From: Rhodopseudomonas boonkerdii
Lineage (GTDB): Bacteria > Pseudomonadota > Alphaproteobacteria > Rhizobiales > Xanthobacteraceae
Assembly: GCF_021184025.1 (NCBI RefSeq)
Contig: NZ_CP036537.1
Coordinates: 992,001 to 1,056,000, forward strand
Direction of reading: 5' to 3'
Length of the DNA: 64,000 nt
Shown here in pieces: positions 45,945 to 53,621 of this stretch (the first letter of the stretch is position 1; each line of letters starts with the position of its first letter). Position numbers and translations under genes: made by a program. The notes beneath the pieces were generated by a model. That model did no database searches. It was not told where the DNA came from and saw only the letters and a list, made by a program, of their open reading frames with translations.

Positions 45945-47432
45945 TTATGCGGCGAGGCTGTTTCGTGCGCTCGGCGGATAGGTCTGGTTGCGGCCGAGCG
46001 ATTTGGCGGCATAGAGCGCCGTGTCGGCCTTGTTGATGAGTTCCATCATCGATGTCTGTGCCGACGGCACCAGACAGGCAGCGCCGACGCTGATGGTGGT
46101 TGGTGCCATGCCCTCGCGCTCGATGCTGCCGACCTCGTTGCGGATGCGTTCACCGAGTTCGATCGCCTCCGCCAGCGACAGGCCGGGCAGGATCAGTGCG
46201 AACTCCTCGCCGCCATAGCGCGCCGCGCAGTCGCTGGCGCGCTTACCATGGCGGGCGATGCTCCAGGCGATGCCGCACAGAACGAGGTCGCCTGCCTGGT
46301 GGCCATAATGATCGTTGAAGTCCTTGAAATGGTCGGCATCGATCATCAGCAGCGAGATCGGCTGCTGCGCGCGCATGGCGCGCTGCCACTCGCGTTCGAT
46401 CACGATATCGAAGCGGCGGCGATTGGCGAGGCCGGTGAGGCCGTCGGTCATTGCGAGGCGTGCCATCTCGGCTTCCATGGTGGCTCGTTTCTTCATCTCG
46501 CTGGCCAGCACCAGAATCAGGATACAGGCGATCAGGCCGAGCGCACCCATGGCGCCGGCAATCTGCTGCGCTTCCTTGTGCCATTGTCCGAAGATCACCG
46601 CCGTGGAGCGGCCCACCATCACGATCAGCGGATGTGAGCTGTCGCGCCAGACATAGAGGCGCTGGACACCATCCTGGGCGGTTTCGCCGAGATGGCTGCC
46701 GGTGAAGGCCGCAAGCGCGCGCTGCACCGCGGGCAATCGGCTGAGATCGCGGCCGATGAGGTTCTGGTCGAAGGGGGCGCGCATGATCAGCACGCCGTCC
46801 TGCCGCAGCACCGAGATCATGTCACCGGTCTCGAGCTGCAACCGGCTCGCGATCTCATTGAAGTAATTATAGTCGATGAAACCGGTGACGACGCCGATGA
46901 GCTGACCGTCACGGGCCGCGATGCGGCGGCTCAGCACGATGCCGTAAACGCCGTTGTGCAGCATCGGGCGGGAGATATAGAGGCCGAACAGCGGGTCGCG
47001 CTGGTGCGTGGTGAAGAATTCGTCGCCGGCAAAATTCTGCTGTTTCGGATCGAGCGTCGATGAATCGAGCGTGACATTGCCGCCCGCATCCAGCACCTGG
47101 ATCGCGCCGAAATGACGTGCCGTGGCGGCATAGTCGAACAGCACCATCTGCCGCACGCTGCGCGAGACTTCCATCAATTCCGGCGACGTCATGTTGGCGG
47201 CGACATTGCGCATCGACATGTCGTAGAGTTCGAGATTGCGCGCGATCTCGGCGTCGATGGAGGAGGCGAGATTGCCGAGGGTCTGCTGCGCCAGCTTCTC
47301 GTCGCCACGGCGCATGCTGAACAGCACGCTGGCGCAGATCAGTGAAAAGCCGATCACGATCGTCGCTGCCGCGGCTACGAGCCAGCGCGGGGAGAGTCGC
47401 CATGTCGGTTTGATGTCGTTGCGGGAAATCAT
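45945..47432 (-). CDS. Membrane diguanylate cyclase (GGEEF) with periplasmic sensor
   Basis: About 495 residues from the ATG at 47432; a GTG at 47477 is in frame but adds residues unlike a cytosolic lead. Two helices (about 15-40 and 300-322) bracket a Cache-like periplasmic domain (FGAIQVLDAGGNVTLDSST, GVYGIVLSRRIAARDG). The GGDEF domain starts near MTDGLTGLANRRRFD and has the active ARYGGEEFALILPGL with an inhibitory-site RASD upstream. It should synthesise c-di-GMP and lacks EAL. With the neighbouring GGDEF-EAL gene it forms a tandem pair with similar layouts. Confidence 0.94.
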   Translation of the reverse strand: MISRNDIKPTWRLSPRWLVAAAATIVIGFSLICASVLFSMRRGDEKLAQQTLGNLASSIDAEIARNLELYDMSMRNVAANMTSPELMEVSRSVRQMVLFDYAATARHFGAIQVLDAGGNVTLDSSTLDPKQQNFAGDEFFTTHQRDPLFGLYISRPMLHNGVYGIVLSRRIAARDGQLIGVVTGFIDYNYFNEIASRLQLETGDMISVLRQDGVLIMRAPFDQNLIGRDLSRLPAVQRALAAFTGSHLGETAQDGVQRLYVWRDSSHPLIVMVGRSTAVIFGQWHKEAQQIAGAMGALGLIACILILVLASEMKKRATMEAEMARLAMTDGLTGLANRRRFDIVIEREWQRAMRAQQPISLLMIDADHFKDFNDHYGHQAGDLVLCGIAWSIARHGKRASDCAARYGGEEFALILPGLSLAEAIELGERIRNEVGSIEREGMAPTTISVGAACLVPSAQTSMMELINKADTALYAAKSLGRNQTYPPSARNSLAA

Positions 47433-47609
47433 CGTCGGGCAAAGGTATGTTGTTGCAATTGTGGTACCCTTTAGCACCCGACGATGTAATTATTTGAAGC
47501 TTCCGCGACGTTTCAGCAGCTTGTCCTGCCAATTTACCACCGGCGGTTAACGCTGGGTGAAGGCCCCATGCGCGATTGGATGCATGACGGACGGCTGACA
47601 GCCGGGGCG

Positions 47610-48302
47610 TCAGCTTGCCGCCATCAGCGGCGCACAGCCGTTGCCGCAGGCCAGGTCGGCGGCGAGCCTCGCCACCGCGTCGGGCGACGTATGCCGGGGC
47701 AGGGCAACGAACTGCCTGCTTCGGGCATCGCCGTCGAGCACATCGATCTCCGCGGGTTCCTGCGGCCCGAACACGCCCGGCGCGATGGCATGGACGCGGA
47801 TGTTGCGGCCGCCGAGTGCGCGGGCGAGGCCGAGGGTCAGCGCGTCGATGGCCATTTCCGGCACAGCCTGGGGCGCAAGCTCGCAGCGGGCGAGCGAGGT
47901 GAGATTGATGATCGCGCCGCCGTCATTGCCAAACAGGCGGATCGCCTCCTGGCACATCAGCATGGCGCCGAACAGATTGATCTCGTCGCGCCGGCGGTCG
48001 TCGCCGGTCCACTCCGCCGCGCTGCGTGCATCGTTCACCAGAATGTCCAGCCGCCCGAAGGTGGCGGCGGTTTCCTCGAACAGCCGGCGCACATCCGGCC
48101 AGAACGCGACGTCGCCCTGCACGGCCATCGCACAGCCGCCCCGCCAGATGATGTCAGCGACCAGGCGCGAGGCGCTGTCCGCGTCGTCCTTGTGGCTGAT
48201 CACCACGCAGGCACCCTCGGCGGCAAGCCGGCGGGCGACCGCGGCACCGATGCCGCTCCCTGCCTGCGTGACGAGCGCAACCTTTCCTGCCAATCGTGTC
48301 AT
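47610..48302 (-). CDS. Degenerate short-chain dehydrogenase/reductase lacking the YxxxK pair
   Basis: About 230 residues from the ATG at 48302 (AGGGA upstream). The SDR fold is recognisable (KVALVTQAGSGIGAAVARRL, FGRLDILVNDARS, AIINLTSLARCELA, NIRVHAIAPGVFGP). Key residues are altered: TGxxxGIG is TQAGSGIG, NNAG is NDAR, and the catalytic Tyr and Lys positions fall in VPEMAID, so both are missing; the C-terminus is also short. It may be a non-catalytic relative, perhaps a binding protein. It is divergent from an AraC regulator, an arrangement typical of a regulator-target pair. Confidence 0.85.
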   Translation of the reverse strand: MTRLAGKVALVTQAGSGIGAAVARRLAAEGACVVISHKDDADSASRLVADIIWRGGCAMAVQGDVAFWPDVRRLFEETAATFGRLDILVNDARSAAEWTGDDRRRDEINLFGAMLMCQEAIRLFGNDGGAIINLTSLARCELAPQAVPEMAIDALTLGLARALGGRNIRVHAIAPGVFGPQEPAEIDVLDGDARSRQFVALPRHTSPDAVARLAADLACGNGCAPLMAAS

Positions 48303-48600
48303 GGCATGATCCCTGTCTTGCTGTCGCACGCGCACATCCCGGAAAAGGAGAGCGGTGGCGTGCGGAATGTCGATGAGAGAGAAGAGGTGGCGTCACCGCG
48401 ATCCGGGGGCCCTCGGGCAACCCGGCGATCACCGGTCTGGCGCAACTCCCTTATCGCAGATCGCGGCGCTGCAGCGTTAGCGCGATCCTGCCGATGTCAT
48501 GCACGATCCTGCAAATGTGATCGCCGTGCCATTCCCCTGCCGTGGCCCCGTTGCTAGATGCGACACGGCCCAAAAGGCCAGCACCATGAGGGGTTTGCAG

Positions 48601-49512
48601 ATGACTGATCGGATCGCCGAATTCCGCGACATCATTGCCCGGAACGCCAGCGCGGATATGACGACCCCGATCCGCGGCCTCTATCTGAAGCAGCAGACCG
48701 CCCCCACCGAGCTCACCCACACCGCCCAGTCGCCGATGTTCGGTCTCGTGGTGCAGGGCCGCAAGCGGCTGCAATTCGGCAGCGAGACTCATGAATACGG
48801 CGTCGGCGACTATCTCCTGGTCTCGCTCGATCTGCCGGTCTCGTCCTGCATCGTCGATGCCACGGAAGACGAGCCGCATCTCGGCATGGGCCTGATCATC
48901 GATCCGCGCCAGCTCCATGACGTGCTCGGCCGCTTCGGGAACGGTTTTGCCGATGCGCAGGCCGCCGTCCCCGCGCGCGGCGTCGTGGTCGCCAAGGCGT
49001 CCGACGACCTGCTCGATGCCGCCCTGCGTCTGGTCCGCCTGCTCGATCGCCCGCAGGACATTGCCGTGATGGCGCCGCTGCTCGAACAGGAGGTGCTGTA
49101 CCGCCTGCTGGTCGGCCCCTATGGCGCCCGCCTGCGCCAGATCGCTCTGGCCGAGAGCCCGAGCAACAAGGTCGCCAAGGCGATTGCGTGGTTGCGGGAA
49201 AATTACACGCGCCAGCTCCGCATCGAGGATCTCGCCGACAGCGTCGGCATGAGCGAGAGCTCGCTGCATCATAATTTCAAGACCATCACGGCGATGACGC
49301 CGATGCAGTATCAGAAGCAGCTCCGCCTGCACGAAGCGCGCCGCCTGATGCTGGTGGAGCGCCTCGATGTCGGCTCGGCCGGCTATGCGGTGGGCTATCA
49401 GAGCCCGTCGCAATTCTCCCGCGAATATGCCCGCCTCTATGGCGCGTCCCCCCTGCGCGATCTCGGCCCGCGCAGCGGCCTCGCCGTGTCCGAACAGCGC
49501 GCCGCGGAATAG
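48601..49512 (+). CDS. AraC-family transcriptional regulator (AraC_N type)
   Basis: About 303 residues from the ATG at 48601, with GAGGGG upstream; ATG 48586 is in frame. The N-terminal cupin-like AraC_N domain spans about 1-190 (MFGLVVQGRKRLQFGSETHE, GVGDYLLVSLDLPV), followed by two helix-turn-helix segments (RIEDLADSVGMSESSLHHNF; VGYQSPSQFSREYARLYG). The 298-base divergent gap to the degenerate SDR has no gene and should hold both promoters. Regulating the SDR gene is the obvious guess. As an AraC_N protein it probably senses a small ligand. Confidence 0.93.
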   Translation: MTDRIAEFRDIIARNASADMTTPIRGLYLKQQTAPTELTHTAQSPMFGLVVQGRKRLQFGSETHEYGVGDYLLVSLDLPVSSCIVDATEDEPHLGMGLIIDPRQLHDVLGRFGNGFADAQAAVPARGVVVAKASDDLLDAALRLVRLLDRPQDIAVMAPLLEQEVLYRLLVGPYGARLRQIALAESPSNKVAKAIAWLRENYTRQLRIEDLADSVGMSESSLHHNFKTITAMTPMQYQKQLRLHEARRLMLVERLDVGSAGYAVGYQSPSQFSREYARLYGASPLRDLGPRSGLAVSEQRAAE

Positions 49513-49570
49513 CAGCGACGCTGTTCTAGAGCAAATTCACTTTGAGATGAATCAGAAGCTTACACTCCGC

Positions 49571-49687
49571 CCTCATCCTGAGGAGCGGTCGTTTTCGACC
49601 GCGTCTCGAAGGATGGCCTCACGCGTAGAAGCTGAACATCTCATGGTTCGAGACGCGCGCCAAGCGGCGCGCTCCTCACCATGAGGG
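49571..49687. repeat. Paired palindromic repeat, copy pair e
   Basis: Unit 1 (49571-49616): CCTCATCCTGAGGAG, inner stem CGGTCGTTTTCGACCG, CGTCTCGAAGGATGG. Unit 2 (49642-49687): CATGGTTCGAGACG, inner stem CGCGCCAAGCGGCGCG with a one-base irregularity, CTCCTCACCATGAGGG. The inner stem of unit 1 has a completely different sequence from pair d but still pairs. Confidence 0.9.
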
Positions 49688-49719
49688 TAGTGGATCGCTT
49701 CAATATAAAAACGCTCTAA

Positions 49720-49850
49720 CCTCTCCCCGCTTGCGGGGAGAGGTCGTCCGGCGTAGCGAAGCGGAGCCGGGCGGGTGAGGGGATTCTCCACATGCTCCGC
49801 GCCCGCGGAGAGTCCCCCTCACCCAGCCTCTCCCCGCAAGCGGGGAGAGG
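49720..49850. repeat. Compound palindrome built from CCTCTCCCCGC hairpins
   Basis: Two perfect hairpins, CCTCTCCCCGC-TT-GCGGGGAGAGG at 49720-49743 and CCTCTCCCCGC-AA-GCGGGGAGAGG at 49827-49850, flank a longer inverted repeat whose arms include GGGTGAGGGGATTCTCC and GGAGAGTCCCCCTCACCC, centred near 49797. It lies immediately before the HAD hydrolase gene. A similar arm pair is at 5345 and 59927. Confidence 0.88.
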
Positions 49851-49889
49851 AGCGCCCTCGCGCCCAAGCAACAACATCAGGGAAACCCC

Positions 49890-50522
49890 ATGATCTCGGC
49901 AGTGATCTTCGATTTCGGCGGCGTCATCACCTCGTCGCCGTTCGAGGCATTTGCGCATTACGAGCAGACCCACAATCTTCCGAAGGACATCATCCGCCGC
50001 ACCAATGCGCTGAACCATCACGAGAACGCCTGGGCGAAATTCGAGCGCGCCGAGCTCGATATCGACGCCTTCGACACGCTGTTCGCCGACGAGTCCAAAG
50101 CCCTCGGCGCCGAGGTGCGCGGCCGCGAGGTGGTGAAGCTGCTCAAGGGCGAGATCCGCCCCGAAATGGTGGAAGCGCTCCGCCGCATCAAGCAGAGTTT
50201 CAAGACCGGCTGCATCACCAACAACCTCCCTGCGAACGCGATGGGCTCCACCGATGGTCGCGCGCTCTATGTGGCGGAGGTGATGGTGCTGTTCGATCAC
50301 GTCATCGAAAGCGCGAAGATCGGCCTGCGCAAGCCCGATCCGCGCATCTACACGATGATGACGGAGAAGCTGGGCGTCGATCCCAAAACCTGCGTCTATC
50401 TCGACGACCTCGGCGTCAACCTCAAGCCCGCCCGCGATCTCGGCATGCGCACCATCAAGGTGACGGGTGCGGCGCAGGCGCTGGCCGAACTGGAAGCCGC
50501 CACGGGATTGAAGCTGACCTGA
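49890..50522 (+). CDS. HAD-superfamily hydrolase
   Basis: The 210-residue product has HAD motif I VIFDFGGVIT (nucleophile Asp 8, second Asp replaced by Gly as in the epoxide-hydrolase/ACAD10-like branch), motif II GCITNNLP, motif III lysine in GLRKPDPRIY and motif IV VYLDDLGVNLKPARDLGM. A helical cap fills about 15-95. Cytosolic, substrate unknown. The start ATG has AGGGAAAC upstream. It is surrounded on both sides by palindromic repeats and stands as a single-gene unit. Confidence 0.9.
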   Translation: MISAVIFDFGGVITSSPFEAFAHYEQTHNLPKDIIRRTNALNHHENAWAKFERAELDIDAFDTLFADESKALGAEVRGREVVKLLKGEIRPEMVEALRRIKQSFKTGCITNNLPANAMGSTDGRALYVAEVMVLFDHVIESAKIGLRKPDPRIYTMMTEKLGVDPKTCVYLDDLGVNLKPARDLGMRTIKVTGAAQALAELEAATGLKLT

Positions 50523-50612
50523 ACCCAGAGGCTTCGCCAGATGTGTCCCCTCTCCCGCAAGCGCAGGGCCATCGCATATGGCGTTTGAGAGATGCAGATA
50601 GTGCTCGGCCTG

Positions 50613-50722
50613 CATGGTTCGAGACGCCCGCTTCGCGGGCTCCTCACCATGAGGGTCTTCTATCACAACATACTCTGCCCTTATCCTGAGGAGCGGCCAC
50701 TTGGCCGCGTCTCGAAGGATGG
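50613..50722. repeat. Paired palindromic repeat, copy pair f
   Basis: Unit 1 (50613-50655): CATGGTTCGAGACG, inner stem CCCGCTTCGCGGG, CTCCTCACCATGAGGG. Unit 2 (50679-50722): CCTTATCCTGAGGAG, inner stem CGGCCACTTGGCCG, CGTCTCGAAGGATGG. In this pair the two outer types occur in the opposite order to pairs d and e. A further loose palindrome (CTGCCGG ... CCGGCGGGCAG) follows near 50759-50798. Confidence 0.9.
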
Positions 50723-50804
50723 CCGCAGGATGCTTCTCGCGATTCATATGTGATAGCTCTGCCGGCTCAAGCGAAGCTTCGCTTCGCACCGGCGGGCAGG
50801 GGAC

Positions 50805-50834
50805 AAAAAAGCGACGCGCCTCCCGGCGCGCCGC
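50805..50834 (-). terminator. Terminator of the PepSY gene
   Basis: On the minus strand GCGGCGCGCC, loop GGGA, GGCGCGTCGC is followed by TTTTTT. It lies 23 bases after the PepSY stop codon. Confidence 0.8.
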
Positions 50835-50857
50835 TTCCATCCTCATCCTCACCCGTC

Positions 50858-51181
50858 TCAGATGATCGAGCGGTCCACATTGCGCACCTCGCCGGTGCGC
50901 GCATCCACATCGACCTGGATCCACTTGCCATAGGCGTCGCGGCCCTCGATCTCCCATTCATCCCCATCGAAATGGGTGTTCTTCACCTGCACCACGCCGA
51001 TGCGATAGGCGACCTGGATCGCCTGTTCGACGGTGAGCGGACCGACCGGCATCACCGGCACGGCGACAGCCGCGCGCGGCGCGCGGGGCACATAGACATC
51101 GGCCGCCATGGCCGGCACCGCGGTGACGAGGGCGCCCACAGCCAGCATCGGCAGCACGGCTTTTCGCAGGGTCTGTTGCAT
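50858..51181 (-). CDS. Secreted PepSY-domain protein
   Basis: 107 residues from the ATG at 51181 with AGGAG upstream. A signal peptide (KAVLPMLAVGALVTAVPAMA, cleavage before ADVYVP) precedes a short linker and a single PepSY domain (LTVEQAIQVAYRIGVVQVKN, GRDAYGKWIQVDVDARTGEV). Single-PepSY periplasmic proteins may inhibit proteases or bind metals; the role here is unknown. It is the last core-like gene before the A+T-richer cassette on its right. Confidence 0.88.
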   Translation of the reverse strand: MQQTLRKAVLPMLAVGALVTAVPAMAADVYVPRAPRAAVAVPVMPVGPLTVEQAIQVAYRIGVVQVKNTHFDGDEWEIEGRDAYGKWIQVDVDARTGEVRNVDRSII

Positions 51182-51369
51182 CGGAAATCTCCTCATGAAT
51201 TCGCATCTCGCCTTCGCCGGCACGGCGAAGCGCACCGCCCACAGCAGCGCTCCGGAAATACGAACGCGAGCGGCGGCAGGGGAGTTCCGCAGGGAAATGG
51301 GGCGATTTGATGCGGGAAAAGCGGCGACATCGCTAGGATCGGCTTGTCCGATCAAGTTTTCAGTACCGT

Positions 51370-53058
51370 TCAAATGAAACGCGGTGTTCTCGATGTCTTC
51401 CAATTTCTACGATCAATTACGCTTCTAAGATCGATTGATCGTTCATCATCTCGAGAGAAGCGAGTGTTAATCAAAGATACTGGGGATTGAGAGATTCGTT
51501 CGAGTTCTTCGATGAACTTGATTGTATCTTCGCTCAACTGTTCAAAACGTCGAGCATTCTGATTTTCGACGTCAATATAGTCCGCAAATGTGAGGACAAT
51601 ATCAGTAGGCGCGTTGAGAACGCATGCTTTTCGAAACTGATCCCATTCGAACCAGCCGACACGGCGAGGGCGCTTGGTTGTCGATGTGATTTCTTGCTCG
51701 GTTACGATATCGGGATCGAGGTGGGCTTGCTCCGCGACCTCCTTAAAAGATATTTCGTGTTTTAGGGTACCTGACGTTTCCCCAGGAGTGTCCGGATTCC
51801 CGACACGGATGGGTTGCGGTCGAACGACCATTAGGATGCGACGAACACGAGCGGGAGAGATACCTGCTTCAGCCAAGCAGCCCGCAACGTTAGTGTCGCG
51901 CGATGTCACGTACGGGTGTTCGCCGTGAAAAATGCTTAGGCCGCTGCCTTGTGTCCCCTCCAGTAGAATCGAGTTTCCGCTTTGATAGGCCTTCTCTAGG
52001 TTTGCGACGATCGAACCTCGGAACGGCTCGGTTGTGCCAACATAAGGCTCAAGTTCAGGAATGTCTTTCGCAAGACGAATCTCACCTGGCTTGCGGCCGA
52101 GAATTCGTCTTGCCATTGCGGCGCCACTCCCGCGTCCGGTCGATGCAATCTTTTTCTTTAGAGAAGCCTCAGCTTGAATATCGAAGTCTTCAATAATCAT
52201 AGCTTGAGGATCAATAAAGAGACGATCCGGCGTGATTTTGCAGTCTTTGATTTCTTCAAGGAGGTCTGGAACGCGAATAGTCATGCCCGGACCAAGTAGT
52301 AGTACGGCGTCTGTGTCGCGACTTCCTGAAGGAAGTTGATGGTACGTGTAGATGCCCGATTCGCTGGAAACAGTATGGCCAGCATTCGGTCCTCCGACGC
52401 GTACAAGGACATCGTAGTTACGAGCGAGGTAGGCGGCAACGTGACCCTTCCCCTCACTTCCGTACATTCCTCCAACTATAACATCGACGCACCTGGTGTC
52501 CGAAGGGGCGTAGAGACCGAGGCGCGCGGCAACGCGGACAAGTGTATCTTTGCCGTCGGTCCTTTGAGTATTTATTCTAACATCAGCGTCTCTTTTAAAT
52601 TGCTCGATGTCCTTTTCGTTCTTAATCAAGTCCGCATTTGAGTAGTTTTCGTTGGAGCCCTGAGGTCGCCTTTGGTTTTTTTCCTCGAAGCGCCTTTCGA
52701 GTTCTGCCTTCGGTGCGTAGAGATGGGCATGAACCACCACGAAGTCTCGTTGGGTCCGAAAGAACTCGAGTTGGCTTCCGGTTCGTATGCTATCAACAAT
52801 TATTGGGCGGTTGGCAGGCAGCAAGTTCACTTGACGTAAAACGTGCTCAAAGACCCATCTGCTATTTGTTTCAGCATCAAGGCAATCGCCGAGCGTCTGA
52901 AGCGATACGCGGTCATTTGGAAGTCGCCGATGGTCTGCAATTTCTCTCAGAATGTCGCTTGTTCTTATGCTGTGAAACGCGAACTCTTCTTTTAGGCGGC
53001 GTGCCAGGTCCGATTTTCCAGTACAAATATGGCCGCTTATAAGAACTACTTGACGCAT
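51370..53058 (-). CDS. Fusion of dNMP-kinase-like P-loop domain with PurZ/PurA-like adenylosuccinate synthetase domain
   Basis: 562 residues from the ATG at 53058, whose A is shared with the TGA of the preceding kinase gene. Residues 1-190 form a P-loop kinase (GHICTGKSD at 9-17; LQTLGDCLDAETNSRW; IVDSIR near 87-92), like deoxynucleoside-monophosphate kinases. Residues about 190-550 form a short PurA-family domain like archaeal PurA0: GSEGKGHV (200), NAGHT (225), STGRGSG (306), EGTQGSGLS (367), RPRRVGW (463). The catalytic Asp of GDEGKG is Ser 201, as described for phage PurZ, which joins aspartate to dGMP. Product inferred to be a modified purine nucleotide. Base and codon use are A+T-richer than neighbours, suggesting transfer. 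Confidence 0.85.
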   Translation of the reverse strand: MRQVVLISGHICTGKSDLARRLKEEFAFHSIRTSDILREIADHRRLPNDRVSLQTLGDCLDAETNSRWVFEHVLRQVNLLPANRPIIVDSIRTGSQLEFFRTQRDFVVVHAHLYAPKAELERRFEEKNQRRPQGSNENYSNADLIKNEKDIEQFKRDADVRINTQRTDGKDTLVRVAARLGLYAPSDTRCVDVIVGGMYGSEGKGHVAAYLARNYDVLVRVGGPNAGHTVSSESGIYTYHQLPSGSRDTDAVLLLGPGMTIRVPDLLEEIKDCKITPDRLFIDPQAMIIEDFDIQAEASLKKKIASTGRGSGAAMARRILGRKPGEIRLAKDIPELEPYVGTTEPFRGSIVANLEKAYQSGNSILLEGTQGSGLSIFHGEHPYVTSRDTNVAGCLAEAGISPARVRRILMVVRPQPIRVGNPDTPGETSGTLKHEISFKEVAEQAHLDPDIVTEQEITSTTKRPRRVGWFEWDQFRKACVLNAPTDIVLTFADYIDVENQNARRFEQLSEDTIKFIEELERISQSPVSLINTRFSRDDERSIDLRSVIDRRNWKTSRTPRFI

Positions 53059-53621
53059 CAAACTCCCCCAGCATTCCAGTTTTTTATGATCTCAGTCGCC
53101 GTCTTCTCGGGAGGCGTTTGGCTGACATCAAAAATAAAGTCCGCAATCTCGATGAGGCTGCGAGATGCAATTTCATTAGGATGGATCCTTGCTAGTCCGT
53201 AAGGTGTTGCGCCGGAATATTCTCCGCCCGTATCGGACCGCTTTTCGTACCTTTGCTTCAAGATAGATTCTGGCGCCGTGAGGTGAACGTGCAGCGTTTC
53301 TTTTTTGTAAGCGTTCTTGAAGTGAAGTACTTGTCGATGTTTTCGAACGCTATCAAATAGCCAAAAGTCTTGTTGTTGATTCTTTTCAAATATCTTTGCG
53401 GCGATGTCGTCGATCAGCCAGCGATAGTCAGTTGCAGCGTCGAGTTCGTCGCCAAGAACCTGTAGGTCAGCTCTGCTCGATCCTATACCTTTGGATTCCG
53501 CTAGTTCTTTTAAGTATCCACCTGAACGGATTGATAGAAAGCCGTGTTGCTCAATAAGGTTAGCCGCGATCGCGGACTTTCCTGCCGCGATTGGGCCACT
53601 TATGAGCAATAGCCGCTTCAT
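53058..53621 (-). CDS. P-loop deoxynucleotide-kinase-like protein
   Basis: 187 residues from an ATG that overlaps the preceding stop (ATGA). The Walker A loop is GPIAAGKS (9-16), followed by FLSIRSGGYLKELAESKG, LQVLGDELDAATDYRW and WLFDSVRKHRQVLHF, with Asp 90 and Arg 93 in the DxxR position of nucleotide kinases. Line by line it matches the N-terminal kinase domain of the fusion gene that follows, so the two are duplicates. The LQxLG...W block resembles T4-type dNMP kinases. A nucleotide substrate is likely; which base is unknown. Confidence 0.75.
   Translation of the reverse strand: MKRLLLISGPIAAGKSAIAANLIEQHGFLSIRSGGYLKELAESKGIGSSRADLQVLGDELDAATDYRWLIDDIAAKIFEKNQQQDFWLFDSVRKHRQVLHFKNAYKKETLHVHLTAPESILKQRYEKRSDTGGEYSGATPYGLARIHPNEIASRSLIEIADFIFDVSQTPPEKTATEIIKNWNAGGV

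Noticed and set aside
49890..50522. The repeat-flanked HAD gene as a composite transposon
   Set aside because: The flanking repeats are short palindromes found at gene ends throughout the window; there is no transposase and no target duplication.
51487..53042. Several plus-strand frames of 80-134 codons opposite the kinase-PurZ-like cassette
   Set aside because: They are Ser/Arg/Cys-rich shadows of the minus-strand genes, which have P-loop and PurA motifs and coupled start/stop codons.
51370..53058. Calling the fusion gene an ordinary housekeeping purA
   Set aside because: Housekeeping PurA is about 430 residues with GDEGKG and no N-terminal kinase. This one has a shorter PurA domain, Ser in the motif, a kinase fusion and foreign base composition.
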